38,584 nucleotides of DNA from Lachnospiraceae bacterium. Its GTDB lineage: Bacteria > Bacillota > Clostridia > Lachnospirales > Lachnospiraceae. The notes beneath the pieces were generated by a model, which saw only the letters and a program-made list of their open reading frames with translations, was not told the origin of the DNA and did not search any database. Positions within the stretch are counted from its first letter, which is position 1, and the number at the start of each line of letters is the position of its first letter. Where the stretch lies: contig JAFZPG010000009.1 of NCBI GenBank assembly GCA_017550425.1, forward strand, positions 1 to 38,584. The letters are read 5' to 3'. The translations under genes were made by a program, and so were the position numbers. This document shows positions 25,589 to 32,377 of the stretch, piece after piece.

Positions 25589-26638
25589 TCAATAGAGGCT
25601 ACCGGAGTTGACGACCGGCTGCGCTTCCTTGTTGCCGCAAAGTACTACAAGAAGGTTGGAAACCATGGCCGCCTTGCGCTCCTCGTCCAGTTCGACAGTG
25701 TTCTTTTCAGACAATCTTTCCAGAGCCATTTCTACCATGCCGACGGCACCGTCAACGATGAGTTTTCTCGCGTCCACGATGGCGGAAGCCTGCTGTCTCT
25801 GGAGCATGGCCGCGGCGATTTCCGGTGCGTATGCCAGGTAGGTGATCCGTGCGTCAACAATCTCGAGACCGGCATCGGTGACCTTGCTCTGAATCTCATC
25901 CTTGATGCGGTTGGCAACGACCTCGGTGGAACCTCTGAGGGAACCGTCATCGGCCTCGCCATCGCCTGTGGTGTCGACGTTGTCGGTTACATCATAAGGA
26001 TAGATCTTCACGACGTTTCTTACAGCGGTGTCGCACTGGAGGGAGAGGTACTCCTTGAAGTTGTCTACGTTGAAAACGGCCTTGGCGGTGTCGGAAACTT
26101 TCCACATGACGGCGACCGCGATCTCGACAGGATTACCGAGGACGTCGTTGACCTTCTGCTTGCTGTTGGAAAGGGTCATGACCTTGAGGGAGATCTTTCT
26201 GGAGGCAAGCTCGGCAGCATTGGTCGTAACGGTCGCCGTGCCGGTTGCGGCGGCGATCACGCTGCCCTTCTGGGAAACATCTCCGCTCTGGCCGAGGTGG
26301 GTTCCGGCGGCCGGGTTGAATGCGGTGCAGAAGGGATTTACAAAGAAGAATCCGTCACCCTTGAGAGTTCCGATGTATTTACCGAAGAGTGTCAGGACCA
26401 GCGCCTCGTTGGGCTTCAAGACCTTCAGGCCGCAGAGCGGGAACCAGCCGACACAAAGGAAGACGATGCTGATCACGAACATCCAGAGCGGATCCGGGTT
26501 GTCGTCTTTGGCGTTGATGCCGCTGTAGATGATGCCTGCAATCGATGCGCAGACTAAAACGATGTAAAGGAAGAGGACAAGACCTCCAATTTTCCTGCCT
26601 TTAAGGATTTTTTCCGAAATGTTCTTGTTGTCTTTCAT
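25589..26638 (-). CDS. SPFH/band 7 domain membrane protein
   Basis: A 349-aa protein with AAAGGTGG ahead of the ATG at 26638. Two hydrophobic segments (about 17-40 and 51-73) form a membrane hairpin, then the SPFH domain begins at GLKVLKPNEALVLTLFGKY and continues through ISLKVMTLSNSKQKVNDVLGNPVEIAVAVMWKV, a DNVDTTGDGEADD loop, LRGSTEVVANRI and ITYLAYAPEIAAAMLQRQQA. The C-terminal helix is rich in charged and small residues. SPFH proteins assemble into membrane microdomain scaffolds and affect protease and stress functions; the specific role here is unknown. It is probably co-transcribed with the downstream RHH gene from the promoter at 26714-26742. Confidence 0.92.
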   Translation of the reverse strand: MKDNKNISEKILKGRKIGGLVLFLYIVLVCASIAGIIYSGINAKDDNPDPLWMFVISIVFLCVGWFPLCGLKVLKPNEALVLTLFGKYIGTLKGDGFFFVNPFCTAFNPAAGTHLGQSGDVSQKGSVIAAATGTATVTTNAAELASRKISLKVMTLSNSKQKVNDVLGNPVEIAVAVMWKVSDTAKAVFNVDNFKEYLSLQCDTAVRNVVKIYPYDVTDNVDTTGDGEADDGSLRGSTEVVANRIKDEIQSKVTDAGLEIVDARITYLAYAPEIAAAMLQRQQASAIVDARKLIVDGAVGMVEMALERLSEKNTVELDEERKAAMVSNLLVVLCGNKEAQPVVNSGSLY

Positions 26639-26685
26639 AGTGTACCACCTTTCTTGCTTCCGGATTGAGCTGTGTGATGTAAATG

Positions 26686-26704
26686 TGATATCAAAGTGAT
26701 ATCA
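26686..26704. promoter_or_regulatory. tandem TGATATCA palindromes, candidate operator
   Basis: TGATATCA occurs at 26686-26693 and 26697-26704, centres 11 bp apart, so on the same face of the helix. They lie at roughly +3 to +21 of the predicted SPFH transcript. Arc/MetJ-type regulators bind such tandem sites, and a ribbon-helix-helix protein is encoded downstream of SPFH. Confidence 0.6.
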
Positions 26705-26713
26705 TCATGAAAC

Positions 26714-26742
26714 ATAATACTACGCCGGAGAGGTGGTGTCAA
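26714..26742 (-). promoter_or_regulatory. sigma-A promoter of the SPFH-RHH operon
   Basis: The minus strand has TTGACA (26737-26742), a 17-bp spacer and TATTAT (26714-26719), about 75 bp before the SPFH start codon. The -35 is perfect and the -10 matches 5 of 6. Confidence 0.8.
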
Positions 26743-26827
26743 TAGGTGGGGAGGGAGGAGATGCAAAGTATGACCGAATGAGGAGTCGTGCTCTCTCAAA
26801 AGAGGGGTTTTTCGTGAAAAAGTGAGC

Positions 26828-26883
26828 ATGCTCTCTCAAACGCTCTCTTAAATGAAAAAATAAGAGTGAAAACAAGAGAGCGG
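26828..26883 (+). repeat. palindromic intergenic element, family A, copy 3
   Basis: 56 nt, with TGCTCTCTCAAACGCTCTCT shared with copy 1 and AAGAGAGCGG at the right end; the arms are slightly degraded here. It is followed 18 nt later by a family-B element. Confidence 0.75.
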
Positions 26884-26901
26884 TACACGACAGTTGCTGC
26901 T

Positions 26902-26953
26902 TGCTCTCTAATCTGCTCAGTTATTTCGTGAAAAGAGAGCAAATTTGAGAGCA
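26902..26953 (+). repeat. palindromic intergenic element, family B, copy 3
   Basis: 52 nt beginning TGCTCTCTAATCTGCTCAGT and ending TTGAGAGCA. The first half matches copy 1 (15977) closely, including TGCTCAGTTATT. It adjoins a family-A copy as at 15904-16029. Confidence 0.7.
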
Positions 26954-26992
26954 GAGTTTTTGAGAATTGTTTTCGCCGCCATTGAACCTGCT

Positions 26993-28027
26993 TTAAGCTT
27001 CTTCCGCGAAGAAGCGGAGCAGCCGCTCTTTGTAGTCGGGGGCGGTGTCGAAAGCCGCGTGGCCGAATCCATCGTACATGTGGAGCTCGCACTTGGCGTT
27101 CACAAGCCCGCCGGCGATGTCGCGCGACGCCTGCGGGTCAATGACGCGGTCGTCCTCGGAGCCCAGAACCAGCACGGGACAAGTGATTTTGGAAAGGAAG
27201 GCGGAAACGTCGAAGCCCGTAGTCCCTTCGGCGATGACGATGAAGCGGCGGAGGTCCTCCGAAGTGACGAAATTGCCGAGCCCTTCAAGTACTTCTTTGT
27301 ACTGCTCGAAAAGCACTGTGGGGTAGAGTTTTCTGCCGAATTCGCGGTAGAGGGTTTTGGCGTCGCCTGCTTTTGCGAGGTCAACCCAGTTCGCGATCTC
27401 GTCGGAGTTTCCTGTGGATTCTGAAAAAGAGGAAGCATCAACTGAAGAACCGGATGCAGAACCCGAAGAAGCAGCATCTGAAGACGCAGAACCCGAAGAA
27501 GCAGCATCTGAAGACGCAGAACCCGAAGAAGCAGCATCTGAAGAAATCTGTATGTCGCTCGCCGAGATCTTTGCGGTAGTGGAACCGAGAGCGAGTTTGC
27601 TCACGAGATCGGGGTTTTCGATGGTGAGTGTCAGGGCGATCATGCCGCCCTGGGAGGCGCCAAAAAGATAGATGTCGGAAAGACCCAGCGCGCGGATCGC
27701 TTCGGCGGTGTCACGGGCCATATCGGCGATGGTGTAACGAGGAGAATCATCGTTAGATCCCGAAACGGAAGCATCGTCGGATTCGTTTGCTGAACTTTCG
27801 CCGGAGGTTTGATCTTCATTGGTCGGCAGATCTTTTCTCCGGTCGAAAAGATAGGTGGTGTATTCATCGTTGAAGGCCGAGTACTGCGAGGCCACGGTAT
27901 CGGCGGATTCCATAACGCTCTTGATGCTCAAACCGGGCAGGATCACGAAGGTTTTCGGCCCATGTCCGAAACGGAAAAAGTCCATTTCCAGGTTAGCAGT
28001 TTTCACAGTCTCGATTTTGATGTTCAT
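26993..28027 (-). CDS. alpha/beta hydrolase with low-complexity insertions
   Basis: A 344-aa cytoplasmic-type hydrolase; AGAGGAAAA precedes the ATG at 28027. Fold markers: FVILPGLSIKS (oxyanion region, about 27-37), the nucleophile elbow GASQGG with Ser125, Asp in GSEDDRVIDP (about 293) and the catalytic His in GFGHAAFD (about 323). All three triad residues are present. Two insertions are unusual: a Ser/Asp/Glu-rich stretch at about 68-96 and, in the lid region (about 162-205), three exact copies of a ten-residue unit (SSDAASSGSA). The substrate is unknown; the family includes esterases, lipases and haloperoxidase-like enzymes. It is divergent from the lipoprotein gene at 28215. Confidence 0.88.
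   Translation of the reverse strand: MNIKIETVKTANLEMDFFRFGHGPKTFVILPGLSIKSVMESADTVASQYSAFNDEYTTYLFDRRKDLPTNEDQTSGESSANESDDASVSGSNDDSPRYTIADMARDTAEAIRALGLSDIYLFGASQGGMIALTLTIENPDLVSKLALGSTTAKISASDIQISSDAASSGSASSDAASSGSASSDAASSGSASGSSVDASSFSESTGNSDEIANWVDLAKAGDAKTLYREFGRKLYPTVLFEQYKEVLEGLGNFVTSEDLRRFIVIAEGTTGFDVSAFLSKITCPVLVLGSEDDRVIDPQASRDIAGGLVNAKCELHMYDGFGHAAFDTAPDYKERLLRFFAEEA
27456..27545. repeat. 3 x 30-bp tandem repeat inside the alpha/beta hydrolase gene
   Basis: Units at 27456-27485, 27486-27515 and 27516-27545 are identical apart from the last base of the third. Each encodes ten residues of the Ser/Ala/Asp/Gly insertion on the minus strand. The near-zero divergence points to recent expansion. 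Confidence 0.92.
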
Positions 28028-28120
28028 ATGGTTTTCCTCTTTTGCAAGAATATGCTAACATTTTAACATATGAAAGGGATGCGGCGCCGAAGCGCGAAAC
28101 GATGATTCCAACGATGAATG

Positions 28121-28150
28121 CCTGAACCGACGTGAGCGTGACGATTCAGG
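28121..28150. other. imperfect 13-bp hairpin between divergent genes
   Basis: CCTGAA (28121-28126) and TTCAGG (28145-28150) flank an imperfect inner stem with the four-base loop GAGC. There is no T-tract, so it is not a clear terminator. It lies in the leader of the 28215 lipoprotein gene. Confidence 0.45.
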
Positions 28151-28214
28151 AACGACCGTGGCGTAAATCGACGTCCCCAAAGAGAATTGATGGTGCCGAT
28201 AAGGAAAGAGAACG

Positions 28215-28904
28215 ATGATGAGGAAAAAGTTTTGGCTTGGATTAGTTTGTGTGGCGGTGCTTCTGGCAATCGTGCCGGCGGCGGGCTGCACGAACTCGGA
28301 AACGGATAAGAAGCCGGGAAAAACAGAGTCGAAGAAGACGAGCAAGGTGACGGATCCGGATGAGACGAGTGATGATCCGGCGGGCCCCGGCAACGAGACC
28401 GATCCAAAAGAAACAGGTGACGAGACTGGCCCGGAAACAACCGGCGAAGATCCGGAGACGACAGGTGATGATGAGATGAGAAAGTTTATTGTCGGCGATG
28501 ATATTGCCAAAGAAGAGATCACGGAATTCTATTACACATACAGCACGACAACGTATCCGCCGGAATACCAGCGGTACAGACTTTTTGCCGAGGACGGAAA
28601 ATACTACCTTTACCACGAAAAACGTGAGGGCGACCATTGGCCGCTGACCGAGGTGGATGCAACGATCACGGGCACGATTCCACTGAGTGATGAGGAATTC
28701 GAAAGCCTGTGGGTGTGCCTCAAGGGCGGCACCGTGATTAAGCGCGTGGAGCACACGGAGGGCGGCGATCCGGGCCCGTGGCTTTTCCTTTATTGGAACG
28801 GGGATAAGGACAAATATCAGGAGTTTGCTTTCGCGGGCAGACCGCAGCTTCAGCAGTTCGAGGAAGTGTGCGAAGCCCTGGCGGCGGCGGATTCGGGGAA
28901 CTGA
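28215..28904 (+). CDS. small uncharacterised lipoprotein
   Basis: A 229-aa predicted lipoprotein. AAGGAAAGAG precedes two adjacent ATGs (28215 and 28218); the first is annotated. The signal peptide ends in PAAGC (Cys25), followed by a Lys/Thr/Glu/Asp/Gly-rich linker (about 27-90) with ET-rich repeats. The C-terminal domain (about 95-225) has EEITEFYYTYSTTTYPPEYQ, DGKYYLYHEK, a LSDEEFESLW helix and WLFLYWNGDKDKYQEFAF. No family is named with confidence, though such EEFExL helices occur in small secreted Clostridia domains. It ends 12 nt before the HAD gene, so the two are co-transcribed. Confidence 0.75.
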   Translation: MMRKKFWLGLVCVAVLLAIVPAAGCTNSETDKKPGKTESKKTSKVTDPDETSDDPAGPGNETDPKETGDETGPETTGEDPETTGDDEMRKFIVGDDIAKEEITEFYYTYSTTTYPPEYQRYRLFAEDGKYYLYHEKREGDHWPLTEVDATITGTIPLSDEEFESLWVCLKGGTVIKRVEHTEGGDPGPWLFLYWNGDKDKYQEFAFAGRPQLQQFEEVCEALAAADSGN

Positions 28905-28916
28905 ACCGGGAGACAT

Positions 28917-29669
28917 ATGGCGGATTTCAAAGTAATCATTTTCGATTTTGACGGGACGCTCGCGGACACGCGCGAGGCAATCGTGCGCGCCAAACAGGAG
29001 ACGATCCGGCGGATGGGTCTTCCGCCCCGGACTGACGAGGAGTGCGCCGCTACGATCGGACTCACGGCGCCGCTCGGCTTTCTCAAACTGTACGAAGGCC
29101 TGCCCGAGCCCCTGGTCGAAAAAAGCACGAAAATGTACCGGGAGCTTTTCGAGCATTTTCGAAAAGCACTTCCGCCCGTGGTTTTTCCGCATGTTCGGGA
29201 GACGCTTCAAGCCCTGCAGGAGGCCGGCTGCGTCCTGACGGTGGCTTCCTCGCGCAACACGCCGTCGCTTCAGGATTTCCTGGAGATCCTGGATCTGAAG
29301 GATTTCTTTACGCTTGTGCTGGGGGCCGGAGATACGGCGAAATATAAGCCCGATCCGGAGCCGGTGCTGGAGACGCTCCGCCGACTCGAAAAAAGAAAAC
29401 CCGATACGGAGACCCTGCACCGACTTAGGGAAAGGAAACCCGATACGGAGACCCTGCACCGGCTCGGGGAAGAAGAGACCAACGACCTTCAGCCGGCTGA
29501 GGTCCTTGTCGTGGGCGACATGCCTTTCGATATTCTCATGGGAAGCCGCGCCGGCGTGAAAACCTGTGGCGTGACTTACGGCAATGCAACGGCCGACGAA
29601 CTTTGGGAAGCCGGCGCGGACTACGTGATCGACGATATGAAAGACCTTGCGGATATCGTGCTCAAATAG
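28917..29669 (+). CDS. HAD-superfamily hydrolase (phosphoglycolate phosphatase-like)
   Basis: A 250-aa cytoplasmic phosphatase. Motif I FDFDGTLAD has the nucleophile Asp10 and acid/base Asp12. A helical cap follows (ETIRRMGLPP onward). Motif II Ser/Thr appears in VASSRN and motif III Lys in KYKPDPEP; motif IV is GDMPFDILMG. This is the subfamily I pattern of Gph/PpaX/beta-phosphoglucomutase-like enzymes. Between motifs III and IV, where most homologues have a short helix, two extra 13-residue copies related to KPDPEPVLETLRRL are inserted (RKPDTETLH repeated). The start at 28917 follows CGGGAG. The substrate is unknown. Confidence 0.9.
   Translation: MADFKVIIFDFDGTLADTREAIVRAKQETIRRMGLPPRTDEECAATIGLTAPLGFLKLYEGLPEPLVEKSTKMYRELFEHFRKALPPVVFPHVRETLQALQEAGCVLTVASSRNTPSLQDFLEILDLKDFFTLVLGAGDTAKYKPDPEPVLETLRRLEKRKPDTETLHRLRERKPDTETLHRLGEEETNDLQPAEVLVVGDMPFDILMGSRAGVKTCGVTYGNATADELWEAGADYVIDDMKDLADIVLK
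29382..29459 (+). repeat. 2 x 39-bp in-frame tandem repeat in the HAD gene
   Basis: Units 29382-29420 and 29421-29459 share the 3' part CCCGATACGGAGACCCTGCA exactly and differ slightly at the 5' end. A partial third copy follows. The unit resembles the preceding native KPDPEP segment, from which it probably arose. Confidence 0.85.
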
Positions 29670-29696
29670 TGGCTTCACATTTCACATGAGTAACTA

Positions 29697-29725
29697 TTGA
29701 CAACTATATCGTCAGCCGATATAAT
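29697..29725 (+). promoter_or_regulatory. consensus sigma-A promoter of the padR operon
   Basis: TTGACA (29697-29702), 17 bp, then TATAAT (29720-29725): both hexamers and the spacing match the consensus exactly. It is the strongest promoter seen in the window, implying that repression is needed. Confidence 0.9.
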
Positions 29726-29756
29726 CGTAGTCGATATATCGGTAGACGATATATCG
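29705..29756. promoter_or_regulatory. PadR-type operators: three inverted repeats over and after the promoter
   Basis: TATATCG-N5-CGATATA (29705-29723) fills the promoter spacer and overlaps the -10. Two perfect CGATATATCG palindromes follow at 29732-29741 and 29747-29756, 15 bp apart. PadR regulators typically bind such AT-centred repeats and repress their own operon; padR is the first gene downstream. Confidence 0.8.
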
Positions 29757-29846
29757 GCGCCCGATAGCTAGAAGGATAATGGCGCCGGATAACCGGAAGG
29801 ATAATGGCGCCCGATAACCAGAAGGATAACGGCGTCCGATAACCGG
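29757..29846 (+). repeat. tandem array of 25-bp units between operators and padR
   Basis: Three 25-bp units (29757, 29782, 29807) built on GCGCCCGATAACCAGAAGGA plus a partial fourth unit (29832-29846). Each carries a GAAGGATAAYG segment resembling a ribosome binding site and start region. Together they form the padR 5' leader. Confidence 0.85.
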
Positions 29847-29863
29847 TGAAAGGAGATGAATCA

Positions 29864-30169
29864 ATGGGACAATTCGCATTGACCGAAGCGGTGTATTACA
29901 TTCTGCTGTCGCTGCAGAGTCCGCTCCACGGCTACGGAATCATACAGAATGTGGAGGAGCTGTCGCACGGGCGCGTGAAACTCGCGGCCGGGACACTTTA
30001 CGGAGCGATCAATACTCTTCTTGAAAAGCACTGGATCGAGGCACTGAAAGAGGACCCTGAGAGTCGCAAGAAAGAATACGTGATCACCCCTGCCGGAAAA
30101 ACAGTTCTGGAGGAAGAACTTCAGCGGCTCAAAGAATTAGTTGAAAACGGCACGCGTCTTTTGAAATAA
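29864..30169 (+). CDS. PadR-family transcriptional regulator
   Basis: A 101-aa winged-helix regulator. AAAGGAG places the start at 29864 rather than the GTG at 29846. Family signatures are clear: LTEAVYYILLSLQSPLHGYGIIQNVEE (helices 1-2), AAGTLYGAINTLLEKHWIEAL (recognition helix) and RKKEYVITPAGKTVLEEEL (wing), then a short C-terminal helix. This is a short subfamily-2 PadR. It probably represses its own operon through the inverted repeats at 29705-29756, with release on antibiotic or envelope stress as known for the family. DUF2812 and CPBP genes follow on the same strand (36- and 33-nt gaps). Confidence 0.93.
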   Translation: MGQFALTEAVYYILLSLQSPLHGYGIIQNVEELSHGRVKLAAGTLYGAINTLLEKHWIEALKEDPESRKKEYVITPAGKTVLEEELQRLKELVENGTRLLK

Positions 30170-30205
30170 AAAGTTGACGCCCGCGCCTTCTAAGAGGATA
30201 AAGCA

Positions 30206-30778
30206 ATGAGAAAGAGATTTTATAAACTGTTCCTGGTCGGACAGATGGAAAAAGAGGAGCAGTGGCTCAACGAAATGGCCGACCACGGCTTTCTGGTATT
30301 GAATGTCGGGAAATTCTATTTCGACTTCAATGAGGTCGATCCCGGCAAATACCGCATCAAGGTAATGATGCTCAAGGGCTCGAAGAACTCCGAGAAGAAT
30401 CAGGATTTCTATCGCTTTCTGGAGGACATGGGGATCTCATACGTCGACGGCATGAATTTCCCGGGCGTGTGCTATGTATATTTGAAAATGCCCAAAGACA
30501 GTGACGTCAACCAGCTCGAAATGTACTCGGACGTGGATTCGAAGATCCGCTACAATCGCCTGATCCTGGGCTACATGATCTTCGCGACGATCGCTATAAC
30601 GCTTATCGGCATCTGGAATTTCTATATGGCATTCGGAAGATCGGACAATGGCGTTTCGTGGCTGAACGCATTCATGACTGTGATTCTGGCCGCCATCGTG
30701 ATCTATGGCATCGTAACGATCATCAGCTGCCTGATCACCGGCCACAAACTCAAGAGGGAAAAGCGGATCCACGAGTAA
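30206..30778 (+). CDS. DUF2812 domain membrane protein
   Basis: A 190-aa protein; AAGAGGATAAAG precedes the ATG at 30206. The N-terminal ~110 residues carry the DUF2812 pattern: FYKLFLVGQMEKEEQWLNEM, GFLVLNVGKFYFDFNEVDPG and YRIKVMML. They are followed by two membrane helices (about 115-137 and 150-175) and a basic tail. DUF2812 proteins almost always follow a PadR gene in Firmicutes, as here, and are thought to act as membrane sensors or partners of the PadR system; the exact mechanism is unknown. Confidence 0.88.
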   Translation: MRKRFYKLFLVGQMEKEEQWLNEMADHGFLVLNVGKFYFDFNEVDPGKYRIKVMMLKGSKNSEKNQDFYRFLEDMGISYVDGMNFPGVCYVYLKMPKDSDVNQLEMYSDVDSKIRYNRLILGYMIFATIAITLIGIWNFYMAFGRSDNGVSWLNAFMTVILAAIVIYGIVTIISCLITGHKLKREKRIHE

Positions 30779-30811
30779 ATGGAACGCATCCGGAAGTATT
30801 TGGAGGACTAT

Positions 30812-32062
30812 ATGGAACAACTAACAAATCAGAAAAAACTACCGGTATGGATGGGCTTTGTCATGCAGAGCGTTTTCCTCCTGCTGTTCATCACCGCCGG
30901 CGCATATATGCAGAGAAACTGGGGCATCACGGGCCTTGTGACCTCCGAGCTGATGTTCGCGATCGTCGCCGTCGCCTACTGCCTCATCCGCGGCGTGAAA
31001 CTCAAGGAAATGTTCCCGGTCAAAAAGATCAGCGCAAGTGAATTCTTCGGCGTCGTTTTCCTCGCCATAGCAGGATTCCTTTTCAGCCTGATCGCGGTCG
31101 GCCTTTCCATGGCGATCCTCCCGAAATCCTTCCGCTCCGAAGTCACCGGCCTCACGGATTTTCTTTACGGCGGCATGAATTACCCGATGCTCGTCCTGAT
31201 CGTCGCGGTCCTTCCCGCGATCTGCGAAGAAGCGATGGAGCGCGGCTGCGTGCTGTCGCACTTCCGTTCGATCAAAAAAGACTGGGTCATCATTCTCATC
31301 ATGGGCATTTTCTTCGGCATCATGCACATGTCACCGCTCCGGTTCCTCACTACCGCTACCCTCGGCGCGCTCCTTTCGTACCTTCTGGTGAAGAAAAACA
31401 ACATCCTTCTTCCGATGCTCCTTCACTTCATGAATAACTTCGCATCGGTAACGATCAGCTACATTGGCGGCGCGGCGGCAAATACCGAGCAGTCCGCGGA
31501 GCAGCTCATGAATATGAGCGGGCTGACGTTGTTCGGCGCATATCTTTTCCTTGGGTTTCTCGCGCCGATCTTCCTGGTGCTCGGCATGATGCTTGTCGAC
31601 CGTGAGCACCACAAAGCCTATCGCTTTGCCATCGCAGGCGGACTCTCGGCCCTCATGATGTTCAGCGGCCTGGCGATCACAGCCGTCTCGGCCATGTCGG
31701 ATTTCCTCGCGCCGCAGCCGATCGTGGACGCACAGTTTTCTATCAAAGCCGAAGATGCCGACGCCCCGGAGGGAGAGAATGGGGAAGCCTGGGATCCGGA
31801 AGAACTTATGGGTTTCGATGTGCATACAGCCAAGGACTATAACGTGACACTGGAGATCAACGGTGTGAAAGAAAAATACGTGTTCACGCTTCTTGATTCT
31901 TCGGGAAAAGAACTGGTTCATTTCGCTTGTATTCCGGATGACAACGGACGCATTTACTACACACAGAAAGTCAGTCTCGGGAAAGACTCATACAAGGCCA
32001 TGCTCAAGCACATGGACGACGCGCCCGACGAAGACATGCAGGTCCACCTCAAAGTTGCGTAA
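30812..32062 (+). CDS. CPBP-family intramembrane glutamic protease with C-terminal extension
   Basis: A 416-aa multi-pass membrane protein. The start is set at 30812 because TTGGAGG ends 5 nt before it; the in-frame ATG at 30779 directly abuts the upstream stop. Several TM helices precede the catalytic core: motif 1 EEAMERG (Glu139/Glu140, Arg144), motif 2 FFGIMH (His172) and motif 3 HFMNN (His205, Asn209), the CAAX protease/bacteriocin-processing signature. After two or three more helices, the last ~110 residues form an extra soluble domain (from about FSIKAEDADAPEG) not found in minimal CPBP proteins. CPBP members process peptides or confer bacteriocin self-immunity; with PadR-DUF2812 upstream, an envelope-stress role is likely. 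Confidence 0.9.
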   Translation: MEQLTNQKKLPVWMGFVMQSVFLLLFITAGAYMQRNWGITGLVTSELMFAIVAVAYCLIRGVKLKEMFPVKKISASEFFGVVFLAIAGFLFSLIAVGLSMAILPKSFRSEVTGLTDFLYGGMNYPMLVLIVAVLPAICEEAMERGCVLSHFRSIKKDWVIILIMGIFFGIMHMSPLRFLTTATLGALLSYLLVKKNNILLPMLLHFMNNFASVTISYIGGAAANTEQSAEQLMNMSGLTLFGAYLFLGFLAPIFLVLGMMLVDREHHKAYRFAIAGGLSALMMFSGLAITAVSAMSDFLAPQPIVDAQFSIKAEDADAPEGENGEAWDPEELMGFDVHTAKDYNVTLEINGVKEKYVFTLLDSSGKELVHFACIPDDNGRIYYTQKVSLGKDSYKAMLKHMDDAPDEDMQVHLKVA

Positions 32063-32345
32063 AAGAAAAGCGCCCCCGATTTGCATAGTCGAATCGTTTC
32101 GGCTCGAAAATAACCCAAATCGTTTCGGGTTTAAACACCTGTAAATAGCGAAGTTATCTGCTTTACAAGTACCCCCTGTCTGTGCGAAAATATCTTTGAC
32201 ATGGGGGTTGAGGCTTGGCTGGATCTTGGTGTTTTTCATAGATCTCATGCTGGGTAAAGTTAGCCGGTTTGCGAGGAGCCGGCATGGTGTGCGGAAAGGC
32301 AGAGATCGGGCGAAGTATACCTCCTTTCAGGTTGTGGCCGAAGAA
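32063..32345 (+). other. intergenic leader region before the Fn3 genes
   Basis: There is no gene in this stretch. ACCCCCTGTC (32171-32180) and GACATGGGGGT (32198-32208) can pair into a 9-10-bp hairpin with one bulged base. A small GCCGG/CCGGC stem lies near 32264-32284. A TTGACA occurs at 32196-32201 but has no matching -10. No known riboswitch consensus was recognised. Confidence 0.4.
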
Positions 32346-32377
32346 CCCTGTTTTCTAAACACTAGGAGAAAACAGGG
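32346..32377 (+). promoter_or_regulatory. perfect 11-bp hairpin abutting the ribosome binding site
   Basis: CCCTGTTTTCT (32346-32356) pairs perfectly with AGAAAACAGGG (32367-32377) around a 10-nt loop. The 3' arm overlaps the GGGAGG Shine-Dalgarno (32375-32380) of the 32388 gene, so folding would partly hide it. This suggests translational control; no T-tract follows, so it is not a terminator. Confidence 0.7.

Noticed and set aside
25502-26557. Plus-strand open frame (351 codons) opposite the SPFH gene
   Set aside because: The minus-strand frame encodes a clear SPFH domain with promoter and ribosome site; the opposite frame has none.
32063-32345. Possible riboswitch (for example c-di-GMP type) before the Fn3 genes
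   Set aside because: Some GGCA/AAAGGC-like pieces are present, but the conserved cores of GEMM and other riboswitches I know could not be aligned; reported only as an unassigned leader.
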